DNA of 64,000 nt from Hofstenia miamia. Its lineage: Eukaryota > Xenacoelomorpha > Acoela. This document shows, in pieces, positions 49,419 through 62,000 of the stretch. The stretch lies in NCBI GenBank assembly GCA_004352715.1, contig SCFE01000037.1, positions 1,287,762 to 1,351,761 of the forward strand. Direction: 5' to 3'. The notes under the pieces are model-generated. The model was given only the letters and a program-made list of their open reading frames with translations, did not search any database and was not told where the DNA came from. The position numbers were made by a program, and so were the translations under genes. How positions within the stretch are numbered: the first letter of the stretch is position 1; each line of letters starts with the position of its first letter.

Positions 49419-51169
49419 TTTCTAACTATAAAGTTAAATATAGTTTTACATTTCAAAATTTATTTCATTATTAATTCATATTAAAAATTTGAGAATGTTA
49501 TCATAAGCATTGATATTTTCCATTCTTGACGTAGTTTATCACACTAATGTGTAAAAAACCAATAGTAAGTAAAATAACTAACTATATCTGGAGGATTAAA
49601 TATTGTAAAGAATATAGTAAAAACATAAGTATTCTAATACTAAACTTGAGTACTAAAATCATTACAAATTTTGTATGAACCTTGCTAGCATAATTTCCAT
49701 TGCATTATAGAAATGTCGATAATCTATTTCCATTCATACTAAATTAAAAAGTTACTTCAATTTGCTTATATAAACAACTTATAGTACATTGAAATGTTTA
49801 CTATAAGAAAGGAAGTTATTACAAATTTTTTGTTGACAATTGATTATTTTTATAAGAAAAAACAAACTTTTCTTAGTTCTAAGTAAAACTTATTCATAAA
49901 ATATGGTAGTAAATTTTGTGTATGAATAATTCCTTACCTCATTTCTTCAGTTAAGTAGATAAAACTCAGATAACATCTAATACGAGCAGCGTCATTTAAA
50001 AGCAAACAATATTTTCACTTGCAAACACACATACGCGCAATTATAGTTTATCATTCGTGAGTTATCGCGCTTTTGCAATGTTGGGCCAAATTGAATACAT
50101 TGCTTGCTAGTAAACGTCTGTATTCAGATGTTGAAGTTCATTAGGAGGATGCTTTTATTATATTTCCTAAACAATGATTTCTATGCTAATAAATAAGTGC
50201 GGAACAAGTTAATCAATTATTTACTAATAATAAATTCACTTTGTTCAAGTAAGTTTTATGCGGAAGTTAAATCCAATGATTAATATTAGTAATTTTCAAT
50301 GGTCGCTGACTAATATTGAAATTGGAGGGAGCATCTGGTTAAAATTATGAAAGTGAAACTCGAGAAATATTTTTTTAATTTTGACTAGGGGTCGCAAATT
50401 TTCTCCAACTGTGTCTTGGGGTAAGAATGAGCCACTCGAAAGCGTCAAATCCATGTATAATATGCTTCCTTAAAAGAGTGTTACCATAGATAAAAAGTAT
50501 ACATAAACGTAATAATCGTGAAGTTGGCAATGACTTAAATTTGCCAAAATTAATGTTTGCAGAAAATAGTATGCGATTCTGTTTTTTCACAAACAACAGC
50601 AAAGGTTGGTAAAACTAAAGTTTTGGTTAAAAAATTATTCAGACGAATACTTCATTCATTCTTGCCCGGAGTGAGAAAAGTTGAGTAATGAATTTTTTAC
50701 CTATGATCCAATTTTGCAATGTATTTAGTTCATCAATAATCCAATCTATTTAATGTCAATAAGTACCTAATCTAGGTTGGTAGTTTTTTCAATTTTGCAA
50801 ATTGCAAATTTTCTCAAATCTTCCAAAATGATCAATTAGTGGACCTTTCGTCCTTTAGAAAAAATACTGCAAGTGCCTTTTTTGAGAGAAATTTGTAATA
50901 TTTGAGATTTTATAGAATGAAAAAAAGTACCAACTAGTAATTTAATAATCAATTATCGTTTATCAAATTAAATGTAGTGGAAGTCAAAGCTAGCTGTTCA
51001 ATAATTATATTGCAGTATAATTTAGTAGGAATGATTAAACTGGTTCGTATATTTAAGCAACAACAATTATACATTACATATTTGTAAAATTGGATCTATA
51101 ATATTGGACTTCATTTCATATAAAATCTTGACATTAGAATTATGGAGATGGATGGTTTCGACCCAAAAC

Positions 51170-51218
<49 letters not shown>

Positions 51219-52600
51219 ATTGATTGATTGAATTCTATATTTCAAAATTTTTGCTTTCTACATACAACTTTAAATTGAATAATGATTTCGAAGTGATTTA
51301 AAACATTGTTTTTCGCAAGTATTTGAAAGTATTCGTTGCACGATTCATTTAGATAGAATATCATATACTTACACACAATTCATTATTAATGGGTTACTTT
51401 CTTATAATTTTTTTATTATATATGCTCATAGTCAGTGAAGACGCAAAAATCTTTGTGGGGAAGAATGAATGCAAAATGTTAATACAGACATCAATTAATC
51501 ATTTTATCATTCTATGGAAGCAGCATGTTAGTCCTTTTCTTAACTAAGGAGAAAAGCACTTATTGAAGAACGTCTTCATGTCAGTGATATATTGAAGATT
51601 TATAACTATATAAGCAATATGATTTGCTTTAAAATGATAATTATATACATTTGATTTTAGGTAGATTGCTTGTCGTTGTATAACCTGCAAAAGCTAAATA
51701 AAAATAATTCAAGGTATATTTTTAAAATAAACCATTTTTTCTCATTTAGAAATTTTTTTATCAAGTTATCGTTGATTTGTTATTCTAAGCTTACTATAAG
51801 TTCTTTAATCTGCAACTATTCAAAATACCAATATCATATTCAGATAAAAACGATTGATTATCGCTTATTTAAGAGCAATTTTCATGTGTTCGCACAATAA
51901 CTAACTCAAAACAACAGCAAAATGTTGTTATGTTACACAACATACACAACGCAACGCAAAAAAGAAATAAATTACACCACACTTATAAGCTGCGTAATCA
52001 TTGATTGTATACAAAAATTGAGCATTTATACTAGTATAACGAAAATAATATTAAATTGAAATTCATTATATATAGGGGAATGTACATGTTTTTGTATTTT
52101 TAAAATAGTAATTGAAAAATGTCTAAAGGCTATCATTTTTTATTACAGCAAATCTCTTATTTATCAGAATACAGTTATTATTGCAATTTAATGTTTTGGA
52201 TAGTTAAGCTGCTCAAATCTTATCACTCCAAATTATTATAACTACTGCAACAGCTTTTCTTGTAAAATCTCTTTTCAAACAAAGAAAAGAACATGAACGG
52301 AATTGTGTAAAATTCATAATTCATTTGTATCTGTAATTCGAAATAAATTACAAAGTATTTGAACATGTTTTGTCTTATTTCTATATTTTTGCCAAATTGT
52401 TTCAACACAGTTTCCTCTAGAAAAGTAAGATCTACAAAAATAAACAAAAAAATTTCTTGATTTTCTGAATTTAATGTAATTCAGAATAAATTCACTTTTT
52501 ACTATAAAAAGCCTATAAAAACAAACATAAAAAAACAAATACCAAATTTTAAAATGGGGAATGAAATCAGCTTACAACATTATTGTTTCCAAATACTATC
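49419..52600. other. No gene recognised; (TA)n at 51176-51213
   Basis: AT-rich sequence. Open frames here (for example 50375-50602 minus and 51670-51900 plus) show no domain and look like chance frames. Confidence 0.5.
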
Positions 52601-52619
52601 AATATTTGTTTAATACTTA

Positions 52620-53090
52620 GATGGATAGCCATATTTCGCTACACAACGGCAATTCGATTTGGCATGCTCTCAGCATCGTCTCAAGAGATTTATGTCAGTA
52701 ATTTGCATTTTGTCTTATAAATTTTTTGCTTTATCACTTTCCAACGGATGGAATAGTGATACTCCAGAAGGGTGTTTTACCAATCATGGATGGCAATCAT
52801 GTTGATGAAAAGTACTCTCGTCAATGAAAAGCAATTTTTTCCAGTCTGTGGAAGTCCATTGTTTGCTCAATTTGCAGAAGGCCAACTGCTGCTACCTCAT
52901 TCGCCGGGTGATTGCTGGCTTCTTTTCTGCTCGATTGGCCAATTTAGTTTGGATGGTTCTGACTGACAGATTGGAGACAATATGCCTCAAAATGTTCTAC
53001 TTTGCATACGCAAAGAGATTCTTTATTATCCGCATTTCATCAAGATGTCGATGCGAAATGGAGTTATTTAATTGTTGAAGGGGGACAATT
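52620..53090 (-). mobile_element. Tc1-like transposase remnant
   Basis: Minus strand: LSVRTIQTKLANRAEKKPAI, then QLAFCKLSKQWTSTDWKKLL and FIDESTFH, the block containing a catalytic Asp (WT..DWk.vlFsDES.f) of Tc1 transposases. Stops interrupt it. No TIRs defined. Confidence 0.75.
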
Positions 53091-53099
53091 CTTATGTAA

Positions 53100-53805
53100 A
53101 AATTAAGTAAGGCACAAATTAATTTGTGCATTAAACGCAGAATTTTTTCAAAGGATTAATTTTCTCTGAAATCAGCAAATACAGAACTTTAATAAAAACT
53201 GATGTGGTATTGCGTCCTATAAAAATGCTTCCGTTGCTTAAAAAGGAATAGTTGCAATCGCATTATTTCATATTTTCTAGTATAAAAAAGATTTCAAAGT
53301 TTTCACTTCTAAAATGTTCAGCGTCAAGCTTATTGCAAAGATTTGCAATTTTTTTTGAAAGTAATTTAATATTTTCCTCAAAGACAGTAATTGACCTAAG
53401 TCAAAAAGAACAAATTTGTAATCAATCTTTCTTCACTTAAGATATTTGTTATTTGAATGAGCAAATGAATTGCAATAGAAATTCATTCACAGTGGTGTAA
53501 TCAATGAATCACTTTCTAATGAAACAGTTAATTCTTGTTTTGTTTGGTTTATGAAATCAAATTCTAGTCAAAAAATATTGAAGCTCTGAACATCCAATCG
53601 TACTAAATTTCTTATATATATATATATATNNNNNNNNNNNNNNNNNNNNNNNNNNNNNNNNNNNNNNNNNNNNNNNNNNNNNNNNNNNNNNNNNNNNNNN
53701 NNNNNNNNNNNNNNNNNNNNNAATTCTTGTTTTGTTTGGTTTATGAAATCAAATTCTAGTCAAAAAATATTGAAGCTCTGAACATCCAATCGTACTAAAT
53801 TTCTT

Positions 53806-53839
<34 letters not shown>

Positions 53840-55130
53840 TCAAACTTAAGTAAATTTTAGAAATTGTTTTCAATACAATCAATAAAATTTTTGGTTTTGA
53901 AAATTTCCCACTTTTTGAAATTTTACAATCATATATTTTTCCTGTTTATATTTATACATTTAGTAAATACTTAGACAGCATCAGTTTTTTCTGGAATTTA
54001 TTTTATTATTTCTATTTATTTATTTCCTATCTACAAAATTGCACAAACCCAGTAAACATTACCTGAAGAAATTTGTGTACTCAAGAGTGAAATCTATGAT
54101 AAATTTCAACCGCACGATGGCGAAAAATTATTCATATCTTAATACATGTAAATCATCCCTAGAAGGTCCTCTAGGAGAAAATTCGAATTTGCAAAGGTAA
54201 ACTATTATAGCAGTTTAGCATATGGGTTTTTCCGGCATTGTTAATAAGCAAAAACAATTTCAAATTGTCTTAATTGTACATTTTTATACCTCATTTTTTG
54301 ATTAAATTTAATAATACAAATCCCATGAAAAAATATTAAAATTTGGAAAGGAAGGTCCTGAGAAAAGAGCATTTGCCAAGCGAAGTGCATTAATAATCTC
54401 ATTCATAAGAGTTAAATTGAAGGTTCCTCAGCACTATAAACTGAGGGTACAAACGCATGCGTGAAGTTTTGTTGAAATTTATGCTGTTCATATTGTTTAG
54501 ACTATTATTAAAAATTTTTTGTGAAAATGTATACTAAAGTTCGATTCCTTCCGAAAATTTTGAGATGCTAAATATTATGCTAGTGCTTTTCAATTGTTTG
54601 TTGTGGGCACCTAAATTACAGTATGTTAGGATAGCCCAAAATTACAGTGTAGATAGATTGTTTTAAATGCCTTGAGGTTCAAATCGACATTATGTAAATA
54701 CTATGCAAATTGAAGGTCTGTAACCTTATCCTAGTCTTGTTGAGAAAGCTGAAAAAGAACCCTTGGGCAACTGACACTCTTAAGCTCCAAGTCTTTTATA
54801 GGGAACGTATGGATCTTCAACTGGCTAATAGTAGTTACCAACCTTAATTTTATTCCATCGTTGCTGATGTTCGGGTCACTTCCAAAAACATCATTTTGCC
54901 AAAATATTTACGTTTACCCCATTTGAGTTATATTTTTTGAACTCATCTTAATGTCAAGATGTTTCCTTTTGCAACTTCAAGCATAACATGAATTTCAGAG
55001 TAATCTTTATTCAGTTTCAACGTAGTTTTTCGATTATAACGTTTGTTTCATGAAAATCAACTTCTTATTAAATAAAATCAATGAAAAAAATACATAATCA
55101 AATTTTAAAATAACAAACTTTGAATAGGTC
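53100..55130. other. No gene recognised; gap with duplicated flanks and (TA)n
   Basis: 53529-53613 recurs at 53722-53806 on the other side of the N gap 53630-53721, which points to assembly overlap. (TA)n occurs at 53621-53629 and 53809-53837. Confidence 0.6.
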
Positions 55131-56990
55131 ATAGAATTGAAACAGGCACCTCAGGACGTACGTTTTTGCCGTAGTAAAGCGAAAAACGAGGCAATAGACC
55201 AACATGTCAACATAGTGCTAAAGCAAGATGTTATTGAAAATTCTGATTCTGAGTGGAATTCGCGGGTGTTTCTGATTGACAAGAAAGATGGCAAGAAAAG
55301 ATTTGTTGTCGATTTTAGAAAGCTCAACTTCATAACTAAGAAGGACAAGTTTCCGAAGTTACACATTGATAACGCATTAGATATTGCGCGTGCAGTGGTA
55401 CTCTTTGATTGATCTTACATCTGGACATTGGGAAGTTCCCTTAATTACTGAAGATTGTGCCAAAACAGCATTTCAGACTACACAGGGCCATTTTCAATTT
55501 AAGGTGATGCCCTTTTTGACTATGTAATGCCGGTGCGACTTTCCAATGCAGGTATATTTGGATGACGGTATGGTTGCTACAAAATCACGAGAAGAAAACC
55601 TGAAAACGCTCCAAAAATTGTTCAGCCAATTTTGAGATGCCAATCTAAAGCTTGAACCTTCAAAATGTAAGTTTGGTCAAGAGGTGGTTAAATACCTTGG
55701 ATTTATTGTTGGTAAAAGTGTGATCAGGCCCGATTTTGAGAAAACTGCTGTGATACGAAACTTTGATGTACCTAATATTCCAAGTCCATGTATGCTAAAA
55801 CATTTCTTGGGATGTGCACGTTTTATTCATTTTTTATTAGCAGATTTGCCGAACAGGCGAAACCGCTATATGAAATTCAATTCAAATCGCTGAAGGCATT
55901 TGCTAGATATTGGAGTGATGTGCATCGCTGGGCGTTTCTTGATCTTCGTTCGATCTTGTAAGAGGAGACTTGCTTAGAACAACCAGATTTTTTGAAACTC
56001 TAGCTCTGGATGCAGAGCAGTGCTTTTCCAAGACAGCATGCGGAATCCAGTTGCTTTTCCCAGTCATAAGTTTAGTTCTGCGAATGTAATTATTCAACAA
56101 CTAATCGCGAATTTTATGCTTTACAGTGTGCCGTCAGCAAATTTCAGCCAGACATCATGCTGTTCACTTTGTTGTATATACGGACTATCAGTCTCTGACT
56201 GGCCTTCTTAATGGACGTACTGACAATATCATTATCAGGTGTTAACAAAGACAAGAATGACATTATTTTAAGAAATAACAAAGCTGGGCATTCCTCTCGT
56301 GAGAGACAGGGAATCAGATACCCTTTCTACGGAAGAAACCTAAATACTATATTGACCAATGTAATGTTTGTGGTCGCAAATCATACGGTTGTTCAAGAGG
56401 ATACCAAGGTGAGCTTCGTAGCGACTTGTTACCTCGTGAGTTTATGTGACTTGATTTAGTTGTTCCATTGCAAACAGGTGCCCGATTGTTGAAGCAGTGC
56501 CCCTGAGATCCGTAACTGCCAAAGACGTGGCTAACGCGTTCCTTAAAGGCTGAATATGGAAGCACAGAGCACTGAATGTTGTGCATTTCGATCAAGGAAC
56601 TCAGTTTACATCGCACGTCTTTGCCTAACTGATGAACTCCTTCCGAATTAGGAAATCTTAAACCACTGCTTAAACCCGAAGGGCAATGGCGGTATTAATC
56701 GAGTGCAACGCACCCTAAAAGACTGTTTATGGTGTGTTGACAAGAATTAGGTTTTCGTCTTACCCGTGTTAACGTTTTGTTTCGGGGCTCACCTACGTAT
56801 CCGTTCAAAGGGCTTACATCTAACACGGCACTTAAGGAAGTTTGTTCTAAGTTGAAATGCCCTCAATTTGTTCAGCCAAAAGTAAATGTTTTAACAGATT
56901 CACCATCCGTCCGGTTCGGATATCATGTTGCTGTATTTGAAAGGCTCTCAAAGCAGCTTGAACAACTGCCGCGTCATTTGGTAAATTGAA
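55131..56990 (+). mobile_element. Gypsy-type LTR retrotransposon pol remnant (RT, RNase H, integrase)
   Basis: The RT has VIENSDSEWNSRVFLIDKKD and FVVDFRKLN (55230-55330), GHWEVPLITEDCAKTAFQTT, and YLDDGMVATKSREENL with catalytic DD (55553), then KCKFGQEVVKYLGFIVGKSV and FLGCARFIHFL. Degenerate RNase H lies at 55900-56200. The integrase has RYPFYGRN, a CNVC zinc-binding pair (56360), VTAKDVANAFLKG (56510-56550), DQGTQFTS (56590) and a GNGGINRVQRTLKDCL motif (56680). About 25 residues are missing between the TFQ and YLDD motifs, and there are numerous frameshifts. LTRs not found. Confidence 0.85.
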
Positions 56991-57350
56991 GTTCCTTTGC
57001 AAGTGCGAGAGTGTTAGTGTGTTAGGACTTATCTATTGGTTCTGTGTACCAGGAACTTGTTTTCTAGCATTAGATTATTTGAATTATTATTGATTTAGTT
57101 CTCACTGTTAACAGCTGTACTTAACAAGAGCAATTCATGTCGAGCTCAAAATGTGATCCACAATTTGCTTGCAAATTTTTTAAATGAAAACAGTTGTGTG
57201 AACATTCTCCTAAAAAATTCATATGTAACGTGATTTTGTGTTAATGAAGAGTGGTCTCTTATACACATCTATGATGTAAGACATATGTTGGATTTGTTTG
57301 GCTATGGAATTCTGATCTGAGGGAATATATTTATCAAGACGTGCTTTATG

Positions 57351-57395
57351 TAAGTAAGAAAGTAAGTAAGCAAGTAAGTATGTAAGTAAGTAGCT
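57351..57395. repeat. (GTAA)n microsatellite
   Basis: Imperfect GTAA repeats, about 11 units. Confidence 0.9.
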
Positions 57396-57599
57396 ATGTT
57401 AATACGTAGACTGTGTCTAAAGGGTTAAATGGCTTTGAACAACAAAATTAATAATATAAAATGAAGAACAGTAATTAATAACACTAAGGTAGTTAAGGTA
57501 AAAAATTGAGGAGGTAAGAAACGTCTGCACCAAACATGTGAAAAATTATAGCTATAAATCATCAATGATCACTGTAGAAAATATCAAAGGATTTTATTA

Positions 57600-58750
57600 T
57601 TTGTGCAAGAATAAAAAATTTAGCTAGACGATCACTTTATGGATATAAATCTAAAGGTCCTTGATACCGAAGATTGTACGTGGCTTCTCTATTACTGAGT
57701 AATAGGTGATGTAGAACATGGGACGGCGACTGAGTTGTTCCAAAGCTTATCACATAAAAATTTGCGACGCGTTTCGAGCGCACTAGTATTTAGGTGTGAA
57801 CATGCCTCTTCACAACCTTGAGTTGGGAGAAAATTCTAAAGGCCCTCTTCTGAACTCTCTCAATCGTGGACCGCTGTTTATCAGACCATACAGGAGTACA
57901 ATACTCTACTACTGACCTTATCATAGACTGAAATATTTTGTAACATACGTGCAGTTGAATGCCAGACCTTTTCATTCTAACAAGAAAAATTAACATTTTA
58001 GTGGCTCTATAACGAGGTATTTAGTGTTACTGTCCCATTTTAGATCATCCTGAATAACAACGCCTAGAAGTTTATCTGAACATATTCGGTTGATATGATA
58101 ATCATCCTAAAAGATTTCGTCTGGTGTTTTGAAATAACTTAAGAATGATATCGTTATTTCCCTACATTTCCTCGGATGAAGTATCCTACCGTTATTATCA
58201 CACCATTTAGTTACTTCTTTCAAAGTGTCTTCTGCAACTGTTGACATTTCTATGAGCCCCTCCCAAAAAATTGTATCATCCACATACTTCATTCTGTTTT
58301 CAAAATTAATCAAGTCATTTATAAATAAAACAAACAACCATGACCCTAGTTTTGTGCCTTGAGGAATGCCAGCGTTAAGGCTTTCCTAGTCAGAGAAAAT
58401 GCCATCTTGAAATTTGACTTTTGTATTCTGTTTGACAGAAAGGAAATCAACCAATTTAACGTGTAAGCACTAACGCCTATACTTAGGAGCTTGGTGCTTC
58501 AAGGACGGATGGGAAATCAAGTCAAAAACTTTCTTAAAATCCAGCAACGAAATTCATATATAAATTCCAGGATTCTCTAAGCACAAGAGCCATTGGTGGA
58601 TGACTTCAATCAGTGCAAACGTGGTAGATTTGTGGCATATGGACCAAGTTGTTTAGGATCAACTGACCGCATGATTTTGCAGTTTACTTCATAATCTAGG
58701 ATGATACCTCGATCATTTCAGGAATTTGTGAAGTTATGGATATGTGTCGT
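57600..58750 (-). mobile_element. Non-LTR retrotransposon RT fragment (Jockey/CR1-like)
   Basis: Minus strand: WLISFLSNR near 58440, AGIPQGTKLGSWLFVLFIND (58365-58310), MKYVDDTIFWEGL with the catalytic DD (58290), EVTKWCDNNGRILHPRKC and FKTPDEIF, then CYKIFQSMIRSVVEYCTPVW (57940) and RVQKRAFRIF. The order matches RT palm and thumb. Stops and frameshifts separate the blocks. The endonuclease part is missing. Confidence 0.82.
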
Positions 58751-59015
58751 AAGAGGGCTCATTTACCATCAGCAATTATATATTAAAGAAAAATCGCTGT
58801 TTTTAGGATGTTGACACACTATAAGTTTTTGAATATTGCCTACCTCTATGTAATAAAGGGGCCATGCCCTCATTACAATTAGATATGATAAAACATGCAT
58901 ATCATTTATATATGAATTTGCCGCTAAATTCTTTCGTGGTACCCCTGCTCATAGCGTTCTTAAATTGCATTCTTTATGCATATATAAACATTTTAAAGTA
59001 GTTAACTATTTTGCA

Positions 59016-59018
<3 letters not shown>

Positions 59019-59060
<42 letters not shown>
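59019..59060. repeat. (TA)n microsatellite
   Basis: About 21 TA units. Confidence 0.9.
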
Positions 59061-59061
<1 letters not shown>

Positions 59062-59068
<7 letters not shown>

Positions 59069-62000
59069 GTACGAAGAAAATTTTTTACGTGAGTTTTACA
59101 TGTACAACATAATTGGGCTAATGCACTTGTAAAGAATTGATTATCAACCTTTCAAATGCTTGGTTTTATTTATGTGGGTAAAAATCGACGACGAAAATCA
59201 ATTGGGACGCATCTTATTATATATTTTTAAAGAGGAATTTTGGACAGTAAAAATAGAACTAATATTTTTAAATACTAGGTGGTTGATAGCAAAAAAATTC
59301 GAACAGTCTCCATTTCAGTGAGTCAGTGAGATGTATATCAATTGAAAGTTGGGTCACGCAATTTCTGACCCAACTGCAATGACGAGTTTGAAGAACAGCA
59401 AATATCAAATGGCATTTCATCTAAGGTTAAAATGGACCTCGAATTGTTCTTGATTTTGAAATCTTGGTTCCAATTATAAGTTATATGCATAGTGAGCGTA
59501 ATGTGATATATATATTTTCTCTAAGTTAAATTTTGTCCAGAATTCATGCCTTTGTTGCAATCAGTTTGGAACTAGTTAATATTTAAGAGAGCACAATGAT
59601 TGCACATACGTTAAGAGACACAATAGATTAAAATTGTATAGAATAGTAAGCATTTTTCGAATATTTATTTCCATTAGGTAGAAATGTAGTGAAGAAAAGA
59701 TGTGTGCTTGTAAAAACCTAAACTAATTTGTCAATTATATTGTCAATTTCAAGCTCCTTAAAAATGTGAAACATTTCATTTCTCTGACTGCAAAATTTCT
59801 AATTTATTGCGATCTGTTAAGGGAAATAAAATGATTTTTGATATCAGTTTGGAGAATTTAATTTTGAAACTGTTAATTAGGGCTAAAGTTTTTGAGTGAT
59901 AATTTTGAATATTGAACTACACCTTTTCACTCTCAAATTCGCACAAGAGAGATTAAATTTCGCACAAGAATAACTTAATTTCGCACAAGAGAGATTCAAT
60001 TGGACATACTGTGAATATTCCACTATATTTACAATTTTTTGCGTAATATAATAGTATATTTTGGACATTTAAAAAATACAGCCTGATTGTTCAAATACTA
60101 TAATTCTTCTAAAGTGTTGGTTGAAGTCTTTGACCACGGATACATAACTCTTTTCTAGGTAATGCAACCTAATTAAACCCGATTGCTTTCCTTTTCTTTT
60201 GTATAATTTCATTGTTCAGTGCATTCAACAACATGCCAGAGAGGAAAGGATAACGGGTCGACCAATATAGTTTGTCAAATGTGGATCAGTAAATATAATA
60301 CATCGCATAATATGGGATAGAGGTGAACATGGGATTGTGAGTCAGGGCTAAGTGTTTGTAGTAAAGGTGGACATGAGCCAAAAAACTAGCCATAAGCCCG
60401 GCCTGGCTCGGCCCATGAATACATTTTCGGATATAAAAGCGCGTATGGGCAAATCCCAAAGATTATTTTCTAACGTTTCCATTAAAGTCTGCAAGAATTT
60501 GAAAGAAATATTTAAAAAGACCTGTCCAAAAAACATGTGTTGAAACCAATAAGGTTTTTTAATCAATGTTTACTATTTTTATTGTTTGTAAATTACAAAT
60601 ATCGTACTTATGCTTTACTTCAATATCACATTTTGAGCAGAAAAATATTTTTATTTTTAGATATTTTATATTAGTATTGTTTGTAAAGTGCAAGTATTTT
60701 ACACATGTTTTAGTTCAATTTACATCTTGGTTTAACAATTAGGGATAACTGTAGCATAATTTTAAATGAATACTGAATATTCCTTCCTTCCAGAGATATT
60801 TTCTTCTACATGTGTTGGTCCAAGTCCTACTGCAGTGCAATCACGGCCTGACGATTTGCAGTAATATGAACAAATGAGACCACAAAAACATTTTACCATC
60901 TCTCAGCATTTGTGCAAGAATTAAGTTTAAGTAACCAACTCAAAGAATTAGCTATTGTAAACATCTCTGCGCATTTTGAAGCATTTTGCTTTTTTCAAAA
61001 TTGTAAAAACTACATTCAAATATAATGAGGCTATTAACAATAAATAATCATTTTTCTACATTTTAAAATTATTGATTTGATGATACAAAGATCAGAGAAT
61101 ATAAACATAAGCTCGTAGAATTGCTTTCTAACAATTTAATACACTTCTCAACTGTGAAACCCTCTAATTTGTTTGGTGAAACTTCTTTTGTTTTGCAGCC
61201 ACTGCAATAATTGAAGGTCCACAAAACTGAAGGAAATTTTTGATATTCTTTGTATTATATGATGGGAAAAATTTTTTGCCCCAATTCATTATTTGCAAGA
61301 GTATCTATTGCTTTTTTGTTTTTTGTGCTACAAATAACCAGGCTGTGATTGAAGTACTTAGCTCTTATTCAAATTTTTTATGGAGGATCCTATTGTAGCC
61401 CCAACAAAGCAAAATATTGTTATTTGAATTGCATAAGAGTATCATATTTAAGTATTGGTGACATTTTTTTAAGAAATGATCAGTATTGGAATTGCTATGA
61501 CCTAAAGTTTTTAAACATTGTGTTATTATTACTATTCTTTTATGCCTTTTAACTTTTTTAATATAATCTTTTCAATAATACATGTTATTACAAGCTGGAG
61601 TTTGCAAATCTTTCACATTAGAAATTGAAACTTAACCTTAGTGTGTTAAAGAAATATAATGTTCAAATCAATGTAAGATATCAACTGTTCAATATACTAA
61701 AGATTACAGTCAACAATCATGTTAGATCTGCTTTATGAAATTCCTTTGCAATATATTTTATGCAAATAAATTTAATTATATGTTGTGGACAGTTTCTATG
61801 ATGTAATGGGAGGTCAGCTTAACAATCAGTTGACAATTAGGTTTTTCACCATATTTGAATTTCAATATATTATTTTTTGAAATAGCTTGGATTGAAACAC
61901 TTCTAGATTTTGGCACCCATAACTATAAAATGTTCAAGTATTAAAGTATTAGTATGCTCAAGCATTAAATGATTAGTATTTAAAATAATATGGTTCCAAT

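Noticed and set aside
50375-50602. 75-codon minus-strand frame
   Set aside because: No domain; judged a chance frame.
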